Assembly (NCBI RefSeq): GCF_028688295.1
Contig: NZ_JAQTYM010000017.1
Span: 1-41,109, forward strand
Reading direction: 5' to 3'
Source of the DNA: Sulfuricurvum sp.
GTDB taxonomy: Bacteria; Campylobacterota; Campylobacteria; Campylobacterales; Sulfurimonadaceae
Length of the DNA: 41,109 bases
Below the pieces are notes generated by a model. The model worked only from the letters and a program-made list of their open reading frames with translations, was not told where the DNA came from and did no database searches. The position numbers and the translations under genes are program-made. Of the stretch, positions 26,778-34,355 are shown in pieces (position 1 is the first letter of the stretch; each line of letters opens with the position of its first letter).

Positions 26778-27866
26778 TTAGTTTTGTCGCGATTTTACCC
26801 TAACTCTCCTTAGGGGATTTCCAAGTCGCCATAACATCACGAATACAAGAGCTACTATCGGGGCAATTATCCCTATTTCAGGTGCAAGTGTTTTGTTATT
26901 TGAAAGTTCACCCATCATAAATAAGATCCCCCAAACAATCAAAGTTACTAAAATTGCCCCAAAACTAAATAAGGATAAATTTAAAAATCGACTGCTTATA
27001 GGGGCATAAGTGAAAAAAATCACCATCAATATCGGGGCGAACCAAGGGGTAATAAACATTCTGTACAAAGCACTTTTTATTTTTGCAACATCAACATTTT
27101 GATTTTCCAGTAATTTCAAAGCATCTAATCCATCACCTATCGTAAAATTCGCTTTTCCTTCGTATACTTGATCCAAAATCTTAGGTTTAAAATCGCGTAA
27201 AACTCGAATATTTTTACCCTCTTGCGTAACGAACCCTAAGCCTTTAACGTCAAAGGTTTCTGGTGGACGAAGAATATGTGCTTTTTCAATTTTCCAATAT
27301 CCGTCATCGTAAATTGCTTCACTTGCATTTAAGGCTTCTTTCAAATGCCCCTCTTTAAAGGTAAAAATTCGAATGTCTTCTGCCCGTTTACTAAGTGGAT
27401 AAAGGTTGCCAAAATAAATATAGTTCCCCTCATGGGTAAAAAACAGATTACTGGTAGGACGAATAAACTGCGAGGTTTCTCGAAGGTTATCAGCAAATTC
27501 GTTGGAACGGGCAAAATTAGTGGAATGCATCGCAATATAGATTAAGATCAAACTTCCTGATACACTTAAAAATGGGGCCATAATACGCACTTTTGAGTAC
27601 CCAAGGGCAAAGTACGCCGCTAATGCATTCGAACGGATGAGTTCAACCAACGAAATGACAATGGCAAAAGTTAGTGAAATAGGAAGCATCATATCAATCG
27701 CGTAAAAAAATTTATACATGATGTAAATTAGTACAAGATTTGCGGAACTTGGAAGTTCTGAAGCATTTTCCATTAAATCGAACCCAACCATGAAACTGCT
27801 CAAAGCAATCAAAACAATCGAGAAATAGCGTAAATAAAGTAGTGATAAAGTATTAAATGCGAGCAT
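26778..27866 (-). CDS. lptG: LptF/LptG-type permease (YjgP/YjgQ family)
   Basis: This 362-residue inner-membrane protein of the LPS export ABC transporter works with LptB and LptC to extract LPS. It has about three N-terminal membrane helices (to about residue 120), a beta-jellyroll periplasmic domain (about 130-260; strands such as NYIYFGNLYPL and IRIFTFKEGHLKE), and three C-terminal helices. This is the standard LptF/G topology. F versus G cannot be settled from sequence alone; G is used as the likelier label. A TACAAT -10 lies upstream and AGG lies 5 nt before the ATG. Confidence 0.85.
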   Translation of the reverse strand: MLAFNTLSLLYLRYFSIVLIALSSFMVGFDLMENASELPSSANLVLIYIMYKFFYAIDMMLPISLTFAIVISLVELIRSNALAAYFALGYSKVRIMAPFLSVSGSLILIYIAMHSTNFARSNEFADNLRETSQFIRPTSNLFFTHEGNYIYFGNLYPLSKRAEDIRIFTFKEGHLKEALNASEAIYDDGYWKIEKAHILRPPETFDVKGLGFVTQEGKNIRVLRDFKPKILDQVYEGKANFTIGDGLDALKLLENQNVDVAKIKSALYRMFITPWFAPILMVIFFTYAPISSRFLNLSLFSFGAILVTLIVWGILFMMGELSNNKTLAPEIGIIAPIVALVFVMLWRLGNPLRRVRVKSRQN

Positions 27867-27894
27867 AAGAGCCTAAAATAAAAAATTGGAGTTT

Positions 27895-27900
27895 ATTGTA
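27895..27900 (-). promoter_or_regulatory. Putative -10 element for the lptG-lysA-HAD-pheA-hisC run
   Basis: The minus strand reads TACAAT 28 nt before ATG 27866, in the 56-nt gap after pth. No clear -35 is visible. Confidence 0.4.
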
Positions 27901-27922
27901 CCCAATTAAACCTGCAAAATTT

Positions 27923-28471
27923 TCACAGCCCCTTGAGAGAGCACTTTGCAGCTACATCACTGCAATTTTGTGTCAAAAGCATTTCAACCGCATCCGCTGC
28001 GGCACAAATCCAATGCGACAACTTCGATTGCTCTTCAGGGTTAAACGGATGCAGGACATAATCGGCAACTTGGGACTTATGTTCTGGCTTTCCGATTCCT
28101 AGTCGAACACGGGTATACTCTGAAGAGATGGCTGCATCCGCTGATTTCAGACCATTATGTCCGCCATGCCCACCACCAATTTTAAACCGCATCGCGCCAA
28201 AAGGGAGATCCAAATCATCATGAACAACAATGATTTCATCAATTTTGTAAAAATTTTTAACCGTGAGGATAGAGCGACCGGAAAGATTCATGTAAGTAGT
28301 AGGTTTAAGGAGAAAGTGTGCTCCCATTTTAAACAACTCCCCTTCGAAGGAGCTCTTTGAAATGTTTTGCACGCTGTGACGCCGACAAAGTTCATCAATT
28401 ACCATAAACCCAACATTGTGTCGAGTTGACGCATACGCCGGGCCAGGATTGCCCAGTCCGACGATTAGCAT
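27923..28471 (-). CDS. pth: Peptidyl-tRNA hydrolase
   Basis: This 182-residue enzyme releases tRNA from peptidyl-tRNAs dropped by ribosomes. The N-terminal GLGNPGPAYASTRHNVGF motif contains the catalytic histidine (H19, in TRHN) and the substrate-binding asparagines. LLKPTTYMNLSG, VVHDDLDLPFG (catalytic Asp) and GGHGGHNGLKS follow in the expected order. It starts 2 nt after the rplY stop, with only a weak ribosome-binding sequence, so it is probably coupled to rplY. The rplY-pth pairing is widespread. Confidence 0.97.
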   Translation of the reverse strand: MLIVGLGNPGPAYASTRHNVGFMVIDELCRRHSVQNISKSSFEGELFKMGAHFLLKPTTYMNLSGRSILTVKNFYKIDEIIVVHDDLDLPFGAMRFKIGGGHGGHNGLKSADAAISSEYTRVRLGIGKPEHKSQVADYVLHPFNPEEQSKLSHWICAAADAVEMLLTQNCSDVAAKCSLKGL

Positions 28472-28473
28472 AC

Positions 28474-29010
28474 TTATTTCGCTTTGATGATACTAAGAAC
28501 CGATACACGGTCTGAATCAGTAAAGGTAACGTTTTCAACACGTGGAAGATCACGAACCAATACAGAATCACCCAAATCGAGTGGAGCAACATCAACAGTG
28601 ATAGCAGCTGGCAAGTTTTCAATTGCCGCTTTTACACGAAGACGTTTTTTAGCAACAAACAACATACCTTTGTTTTTCAAACCGATAGGAGTTCCTACTG
28701 TGTTAACCGGAACATGATAGTGAGTGACAACACCTGGTTGTGCAACCATTAAATCAACGTGTAACAAGTTACCTGAAACCGGATGAGACTCATACCCTTG
28801 AACTACAAGGTTCATCTCGTTGCCAGCTACATTTACAGCAAATGCTACGGTCTCTTTGTTGCGCACAGTACGGATAAAATCGTTCATTTTGAACGCAGCG
28901 TGAATATTTTCAAGCCCTTTTCCGTAGATGTTGGCAATAAGATAACCATCACGGCGGTACGCTTTTGTTGAACGTTTGCCAATACTCTCTCTTACGATGC
29001 CTTCTAACAT
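28474..29010 (-). CDS. rplY: 50S ribosomal protein L25/Ctc
   Basis: This 178-residue 5S-rRNA-binding protein has an N-terminal L25 domain (about 1-95: GIVRESIGKRSTKAYRRDG) and the C-terminal TL5/Ctc beta domain (about 100-175). The start ATG 29010 lies 7 nt after AAGGA. The ATG two codons upstream is only 1 nt from that site and can be excluded. A TATAAT about 30 nt upstream marks a likely promoter for the rplY-pth pair. Confidence 0.95.
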   Translation of the reverse strand: MLEGIVRESIGKRSTKAYRRDGYLIANIYGKGLENIHAAFKMNDFIRTVRNKETVAFAVNVAGNEMNLVVQGYESHPVSGNLLHVDLMVAQPGVVTHYHVPVNTVGTPIGLKNKGMLFVAKKRLRVKAAIENLPAAITVDVAPLDLGDSVLVRDLPRVENVTFTDSDRVSVLSIIKAK

Positions 29011-29039
29011 AATCATGTCCTTAAAATAAAATGGGACGG

Positions 29040-29045
29040 ATTATA
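29040..29045 (-). promoter_or_regulatory. Putative -10 element for rplY-pth
   Basis: The minus strand reads TATAAT, 29 nt before ATG 29010, in the gap after pilT. The flanks are AT rich and there is no clear -35. Confidence 0.5.
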
Positions 29046-29077
29046 CTTAAATACAGCTAAAAATATCCTAAAGCTTT

Positions 29078-30283
29078 TTATTCTTTTAGCCCGATATATT
29101 CCTCTTCCTTAAATTCCTTAGGACCATCATCTACACCCAGCTTCCCTTTTTCAACAGTAGTACTAAGCCCTTCCATTCGAAGTTTTAAGTCCGATGGAGA
29201 CGTTGCAAATGCAAACGCGTCCTCTTTAGAAATTCGCCCTGAAAGATATAAATCCAAAATTCCCTGATCAAAGGTTTGTGATTTATAAAGTTCTTTTCCC
29301 TCTGCAATTGTATCGGGGATTTCAATATCACGATTTTCAGCAATAAGCTGTTCAATGCGTGGAGTCCGAACCAAAATTTCCAAAGCTGCCGTCCGTTTAC
29401 CATCCACGGTAGGAATCAAACGTTGTGAAATCACCCCTTTAAGGACCGATGAAAGCGTCATACGAACACGGTTCTGCTCAGCCGTCGGAAATACTGAAAT
29501 AATACGGTTTACCGTCTCTTTCGCATCCAAAGTGTGTAGCGTTGAAAAAACCAAATGTCCCGTATCCGCCGCATGAAGCGCAATCTCAATTGTTTCCATA
29601 TCACGCATCTCCCCGACTAAGATAATATCAGGGTCTTCACGTAACGCCGCACGAAGGGCTGAACCAAAACTATGGGTATCTTGCCCGATACTGCGTTGAT
29701 TAACGATACATTTACGATCTTTATGAACAAATTCAATCGGATCCTCAATAGTGATAATATGTTTACGACGCTTCCAATTTATTTCATTTATTAATGCCGC
29801 TAGCGTTGTCGATTTCCCGCTTCCAGTAACTCCCGTCACCAAAACAAGCCCCCGTTCCATCTCCGCAAAACTGTGCACAATTTCGGGCAATAGCAACTCA
29901 TCTACCGTTAAAATTTTGATTGGAATCAGACGAAAAACCGCAGATATTCCCTCCATTTGAAAAAAGATATTGATACGAAAGCGAGTGTTATCATCAAAGG
30001 GATACACCAAATCCAATTCTTTTTTCTCAACTAACTCAGGAAAACGGGTACGAAGCAACTCTTTTGCAAAAATAAGGGCATCATCTTTGGAAAAAATTTC
30101 ACCCGATAATGGGATAATTTCTCCATTAATACGCGCACGAACGACGGCATTCGCCTTAATGTGCAAGTCACTTCCACCAGCATCGATCATACGGCGCAAA
30201 TAACCACGAATTTTTTTCAATACTTCAAAATTGAGTTCTCCCAAGTCCGGTTGATGGACGCTGTGATGTATATCTTGGCTCAT
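29078..30283 (-). CDS. pilT: PilT-type twitching/retraction ATPase
   Basis: This 401-residue hexameric ATPase of the secretion superfamily powers type IV pilus retraction. The N-terminal PAS-like domain contains GGSDLHIKANAVVRARI. The Walker A is GVTGSGKSTT, the Asp box ITIEDPIEFVH, the Walker B ILVGEMRD, and the His box TGHLVFSTLHT. The C-terminus has an EFKEEEYIGLKE tail beyond the usual PilT length. No pilin, PilB or PilC gene is nearby, so it sits apart from other pilus genes. It follows tal by 6 nt. The ribosome-binding site is weak. Confidence 0.92.
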   Translation of the reverse strand: MSQDIHHSVHQPDLGELNFEVLKKIRGYLRRMIDAGGSDLHIKANAVVRARINGEIIPLSGEIFSKDDALIFAKELLRTRFPELVEKKELDLVYPFDDNTRFRINIFFQMEGISAVFRLIPIKILTVDELLLPEIVHSFAEMERGLVLVTGVTGSGKSTTLAALINEINWKRRKHIITIEDPIEFVHKDRKCIVNQRSIGQDTHSFGSALRAALREDPDIILVGEMRDMETIEIALHAADTGHLVFSTLHTLDAKETVNRIISVFPTAEQNRVRMTLSSVLKGVISQRLIPTVDGKRTAALEILVRTPRIEQLIAENRDIEIPDTIAEGKELYKSQTFDQGILDLYLSGRISKEDAFAFATSPSDLKLRMEGLSTTVEKGKLGVDDGPKEFKEEEYIGLKE

Positions 30284-30289
30284 ATTTCT

Positions 30290-31267
30290 TTACTCCAATT
30301 CACTCAAAATTTCACTAAAAGCTACTTTAAAGGCATCTAATCCTTCACTGATTTGCTGATCAATGATAGCATCCATATCGACCCCTGCATCCGCTACTTT
30401 ATCTCTATGAGTTTTGATAATCTCATCCTTTATCGGTAGTTTTAACACCCTGTCTCCACCCTCAACAAAAGCATCAATCGTCGCAATAGGAGCAGTATTG
30501 ACACTATTAGAGGCCAAAAGTTCATCAATATAGTATGATCCCCTAAACTCAGAGCCTTTCACTCCTGTACTGGCAAATAAGACGCGGCACTTTGGGACAC
30601 TCAGCGCTTCAACAAGGTTATAAATATCTGCCGCATTCAAAATTCCCATTTGACCGGTTTCAACACCAGCTAGACGGAGTGTCTCGTCGATAGCTCGATC
30701 AATCCGGCTGACAAATACACTGATGACGGTATCAACACTCGCTTTATGAGATGCCCGTTCAAATGCCCTCGCACAGTTCAATGCTTGCTCAAGCGAAAAA
30801 ATCAGCGTCGCATTAACAGCAATCCCCTCGGAAGCCAATGTTTCCATTGCACTATAGCCTGCCTCAGTTGCTGGAACTTTAATCATAACATTGGGTCGGT
30901 TAATACTCTTGTGGAGACGTCTCCCCTCTGTTAGCGTTGCTTCTGCATCATCACACAAAAATGGATCGACTTCGATACTCACGTATCCATCATCTCCCGC
31001 ATCATACAAAGGACGCAAAATATCTGCCGCTTTTTGGATATCAAAGATTGCCAATGCTTCGTATTTTTCTTTTGGAGAGAGATGTGTGAGGGTAGCGAGC
31101 TGTTCTTTATACGCAGGTGATGTCAAAATTGCATTTTTAAAAATTGCGGGATTGGAGGTTGCTCCATTAATAATCCCCTTTGCAATCAGTTCTTTAAATC
31201 CTTCATCCAAAAATGTTCGTTCAATAAAATCGGCCCAAAGGGCAAAACGCGCTTCCGCTAAATACAT
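30290..31267 (-). CDS. tal: Transaldolase
   Basis: This 325-residue (beta/alpha)8 enzyme of the pentose phosphate pathway exchanges dihydroxyacetone units between sugar phosphates. Visible blocks are GATSNPAIFKNAI near the N-terminus, SIEVDPFLCDDA, and the Schiff-base lysine in NVMIKVPATEAGY, followed by NATLIFSLEQA and SVFVSRIDRAID. The length and motifs match the longer bacterial transaldolases of Campylobacterota. GGAG lies 5 nt before ATG 31267, and pilT follows after 6 nt. Confidence 0.94.
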   Translation of the reverse strand: MYLAEARFALWADFIERTFLDEGFKELIAKGIINGATSNPAIFKNAILTSPAYKEQLATLTHLSPKEKYEALAIFDIQKAADILRPLYDAGDDGYVSIEVDPFLCDDAEATLTEGRRLHKSINRPNVMIKVPATEAGYSAMETLASEGIAVNATLIFSLEQALNCARAFERASHKASVDTVISVFVSRIDRAIDETLRLAGVETGQMGILNAADIYNLVEALSVPKCRVLFASTGVKGSEFRGSYYIDELLASNSVNTAPIATIDAFVEGGDRVLKLPIKDEIIKTHRDKVADAGVDMDAIIDQQISEGLDAFKVAFSEILSELE

Positions 31268-31311
31268 AAAAACTCCGAAACATAAATTAGGACTATTATG
31301 CCAAAAAATAA

Positions 31312-33108
31312 TTAAAAATAGAGGTTCACCCCTAGTTTGAAACGATCTTCTCTATAATCTTGATCGATTCCTTCATAACTGCACTGTACTCCCCCCAGCG
31401 GACTCCATTGCCACCCTTGAGAAATCATAATGCGGCTTCGATCTTCACCATCTAAATAGAATATATAAGATGTGTCTATATGGCTCTTCATCCGATTGCC
31501 CCAATTGATTGCAGCCCCTGCAGTGAGTCCTAATCCGACATCGGCATGAAATCCTAATCTCACTTCCGGTTCGCTCAATACATATCCGAACAGCTGATCA
31601 TTTCCAACAGACGCACCGGCACCCACTCGGGTAACAAAACTGAGCCGGTCATCTGCATAATCACGGTCCCACCCACTTTTCATCCGCCAAGAAAACGGTT
31701 TAAAAAAATGGGTAACCGGAGTAATGGAAGCCAAAGAGAGAATACTCAATTTTTCCAAACGTACATTACTTTGATCAACCCCGATAAGGAGATCGAGAAA
31801 TTCGATCTGCGCTCCGCTAAGATGCCCTGTATCATCTTCACCTAAGTCATGGAAAGCAGGACGTATCCCTATTAAAAGCGGAGATCTATTTTCATACCAC
31901 CCTTGAGATATAGATACTCGTGCAGAGCGATGAGCGGAATCGGGATTTGATTTAAGAGGTACATTCAGTATATCCCCCGAGCCTAATGCAGCACGTTGTG
32001 ATAATAGTGCGTGATAACGGGAGGTATACTCCTCTTTGGAAATTTTTCTCTCAATATACTCATATTCAACCAACTCAGCTGCTGCTTCAAGAATATACCG
32101 GCTCTCTTGAGGGGAATTCTTTTGATTATTGAATGAAGCTGGATTAATCTCACCCGAACTCAGAGCTTTAACTGCATAAAGCCCTTGAGGAGAGAGATTC
32201 GCTTCATACGCCAATAATTTTGTCCGTTTAGAAGGGCGGAAATGTTTCTCTCCTACCAATCCCTCCTCCTCATAAGCGCGAACCGTATCGGGCGGAATGA
32301 CATAATAAAAAAACTGATCTCTCAATCGGACTGTCGGACGGGCAATTTCAGTGAGCCAAAGCATATGATATGAGCAGTTCTCATCAAAAAAATAATACCA
32401 TGAATGGATATGTTGCAGTTCCCAGATATGACGTACCATTGCCATCACCTCATCATGGGTCAAATTCAAATCATATTCCCATACATCTCGGGATTCACTG
32501 TCTCGATACTCTTTCAGTTTCTCATAATAAGGGAGCATCGAGTAGTATCCGTAATAACCGCCGAGTACCCCTTTATAGGCGAACCTCAATCCGCTGGTTT
32601 CATCCGTCTGCGCCGCATAATTGATGGCATAAGACATAAGACGGCTTTCCATGGAAGAATCAATCCGCAAAAAGGTATGTCCAAACATCGATGCGGGGGA
32701 GTTGATGTGAGCACTGGGGAAAACCAACGTCACACTCTGAGGATCCATTTTGGAAACTAATTGATCGTACTCACTGCATTCACCTTCACCAAAAGAGGTA
32801 TTAAGCTCTTGTTCGAGCCATGCACGTCGAGCCGGAAAACGGCAAAAAGGGCTCTCATTACTTCGATTTGATTCATCAGTGAGGTAACGAAGAGTTGCAT
32901 CCAGTTCTGCTGAGAGGTTGTGTTTCCCCTCAGGTGAGAGAAAAAATGTATCATCGTCGATTTCACTCTCGTCAGTCGGAGCGTGCATCAACAAATGCCA
33001 ATAGCGAGAGTCAGAAAGTTTTTGTGTGTGAGCTTGTGCAATCAGTTCATCGGTCGTTACAGCATAAAGCGATAAACTCAGTACACATATTAAAAGAAGA
33101 AATGGCAA
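31312..33108 (-). CDS. DUF4105 outer-membrane protein with probable C-terminal beta-barrel
   Basis: This is a 598-residue protein from TTG 33108 (AAGG 6 nt upstream). A hydrophobic signal-like stretch (LLLICVLSLSLYA) leads into the DUF4105/Lnb_N-like domain, with FPSAHINSPASMFGHTFLRID and an FDENCSYHMLWL cysteine/histidine block. The last roughly 180 residues alternate polar and hydrophobic residues and end in VNLYF, the terminal aromatic expected of BAM-assembled barrels. The TTG start gives a signal peptide without a basic n-region, whereas an ATGATGAAA just upstream lies in another frame. The gene follows the DUF3015 gene across a hairpin. Function is not established. Confidence 0.75.
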   Translation of the reverse strand: MPFLLLICVLSLSLYAVTTDELIAQAHTQKLSDSRYWHLLMHAPTDESEIDDDTFFLSPEGKHNLSAELDATLRYLTDESNRSNESPFCRFPARRAWLEQELNTSFGEGECSEYDQLVSKMDPQSVTLVFPSAHINSPASMFGHTFLRIDSSMESRLMSYAINYAAQTDETSGLRFAYKGVLGGYYGYYSMLPYYEKLKEYRDSESRDVWEYDLNLTHDEVMAMVRHIWELQHIHSWYYFFDENCSYHMLWLTEIARPTVRLRDQFFYYVIPPDTVRAYEEEGLVGEKHFRPSKRTKLLAYEANLSPQGLYAVKALSSGEINPASFNNQKNSPQESRYILEAAAELVEYEYIERKISKEEYTSRYHALLSQRAALGSGDILNVPLKSNPDSAHRSARVSISQGWYENRSPLLIGIRPAFHDLGEDDTGHLSGAQIEFLDLLIGVDQSNVRLEKLSILSLASITPVTHFFKPFSWRMKSGWDRDYADDRLSFVTRVGAGASVGNDQLFGYVLSEPEVRLGFHADVGLGLTAGAAINWGNRMKSHIDTSYIFYLDGEDRSRIMISQGWQWSPLGGVQCSYEGIDQDYREDRFKLGVNLYF

Positions 33109-33127
33109 TAAAAACCTTGAATTTTCA

Positions 33128-33154
33128 TCATTCTCGGACTTAATCCGGGAATGA
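33128..33154. repeat. REP-like palindrome between the DUF3015 and DUF4105 genes
   Basis: An 11-bp inverted repeat (TCATTCTCGGA and TCCGGGAATGA around CTTAA) has a single non-Watson-Crick position. It resembles the short palindromic elements with a TCATTCCCGG core that are scattered between genes in many proteobacteria. One arm overlaps the out-of-frame ATGATG ahead of the DUF4105 gene. Confidence 0.6.
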
Positions 33155-33178
33155 CTGGAGATAATTTTAGATTTAAAC

Positions 33179-33625
33179 TTATCCAGCGATAGTAGATACG
33201 TTATCGAGAACGGTTGCCATATCGGCTTTTTCACTGGTATAGATAGCATTATAATTAGCTTGAAGTGCTGATGCAAATTCTGCTTTGTTTTCAACATTTA
33301 AAAGTTCTGCCAACGTTGAAACACTTTCACCTTGACCGATAGCGATCTCACGAGAGAGTTGATCCATATTTGATGCCACAAACTCTGCCGCACGCTCATT
33401 CATAACAAATTTCGCTTTTTTACACCCTGATGTACCTGAAGTGATACCAAATGTTTGGCTTCCAGAAGTACCGTTTGTTGTTGCTTGAAGTGCCAACATT
33501 ACTGCTGAACTGTCATCTTTGATGATTTGTGATCCAAGACCACATCCTGTCTGAGAATTAACCGTTGCCAAACCTGCTGTAGCGAGTGCAGCAACCGCTG
33601 CGATACTGATCAAAACTTTTTTCAT
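33179..33625 (-). CDS. DUF3015 family secreted protein
   Basis: This 148-residue protein has a clear Sec signal peptide (MKKVLISIAAVAALATAGLA, cleavage near 20). The mature part contains the DUF3015 hallmarks: TGCGLGS near the N-terminus, a GITSGTSGCKK segment giving a conserved second cysteine, and a helical C-terminal half. It is probably periplasmic with one disulfide. The ribosome-binding site AAAGGGG lies 5 nt before the ATG. The neighbouring DUF4105 gene lies 70 nt downstream, and I recall the two families often occurring together. No biochemical function is known. Confidence 0.85.
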   Translation of the reverse strand: MKKVLISIAAVAALATAGLATVNSQTGCGLGSQIIKDDSSAVMLALQATTNGTSGSQTFGITSGTSGCKKAKFVMNERAAEFVASNMDQLSREIAIGQGESVSTLAELLNVENKAEFASALQANYNAIYTSEKADMATVLDNVSTIAG

Positions 33626-33656
33626 ATAAACCCCTTTTTCATTAAAATTAACAAAT

Positions 33657-33662
33657 AGTATA
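33657..33662 (-). promoter_or_regulatory. Putative -10 element for the DUF3015/DUF4105 pair
   Basis: The minus strand reads TATACT 31 nt before ATG 33625, in the 49-nt gap after aat. There is no obvious -35. Confidence 0.4.
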
Positions 33663-33674
33663 GGTAAATAGAGC

Positions 33675-34355
33675 TTAAAATTCGCTCATATTCCAAAGCA
33701 TCTCACCTGATGGAGGAGTAGATGCACTAGAAAGTCGTTGTAAAAAAATGTTTCTTGACACCTCTTTAGCCCCTAAACTTTTAAGATGATTGGTGGGAAC
33801 CTGGCAATCGATAAAATCATATCCCCATTCTCTCAATCGGTTCACCAGAACGGCAAAAGCAACTTTAGAAGCATCGGAGACTTTGGCAAACATCGACTCG
33901 CCGCAAAACACCCCTCCGACACTCACCCCATAAAGCCCTCCAACCAAAATACCATTTTGATACGTTTCGACACTGTGAGCATACCCTAGTGCATGAAGCT
34001 CCTCATACGCCTCAATCATCTCCGGAACAATCCAGCTTCCACTTTGTCCAGTGCGCGGTGCAATTGAACATTCACGGATTACTGACGAAAAAGCAGTATC
34101 AAAACGAATCTCAAACTGAGGAATTTTTTTACGTAACGACCGACTGAGTTTAAACTCATCCAACTCTAATATCAGTCTCGGGTTAGGTGACCACCACAAA
34201 ATCGGATCTTTTGCACTGTACCATGGAAATATACCCGAACGATACGCTAGCATCAAGCGTGAGGGGGAGAGATCACCGCCGTAAGCAACAACCCCCTCCT
34301 CGGAAGCATCAAGAGGGTTGGGAAACGAGAGATGATAGGTAAGTTTCGGAATCAT
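33675..34355 (-). CDS. aat: Leucyl/phenylalanyl-tRNA--protein transferase
   Basis: This 226-residue enzyme adds Leu or Phe to proteins with N-terminal Arg or Lys, creating N-degrons for ClpS/ClpAP. The motifs GIFPWYSAKDPILWWSPNPR, GYAHSVETY and GGLYGVSVGGVFCGESMF are all typical. The ATG overlaps the clpA stop as ATGA. Upstream lie clpA and clpS, so adaptor, unfoldase and degron-writing enzyme are encoded together. This is strong functional context. Confidence 0.96.
   Translation of the reverse strand: MIPKLTYHLSFPNPLDASEEGVVAYGGDLSPSRLMLAYRSGIFPWYSAKDPILWWSPNPRLILELDEFKLSRSLRKKIPQFEIRFDTAFSSVIRECSIAPRTGQSGSWIVPEMIEAYEELHALGYAHSVETYQNGILVGGLYGVSVGGVFCGESMFAKVSDASKVAFAVLVNRLREWGYDFIDCQVPTNHLKSLGAKEVSRNIFLQRLSSASTPPSGEMLWNMSEF

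Noticed and set aside
30891-31340. 149-codon plus-strand ORF antisense to tal
   Set aside because: The peptide is Ser/Lys-rich with no domain and is fully explained as the opposite-strand reading of the tal codons. tal itself has all family motifs.
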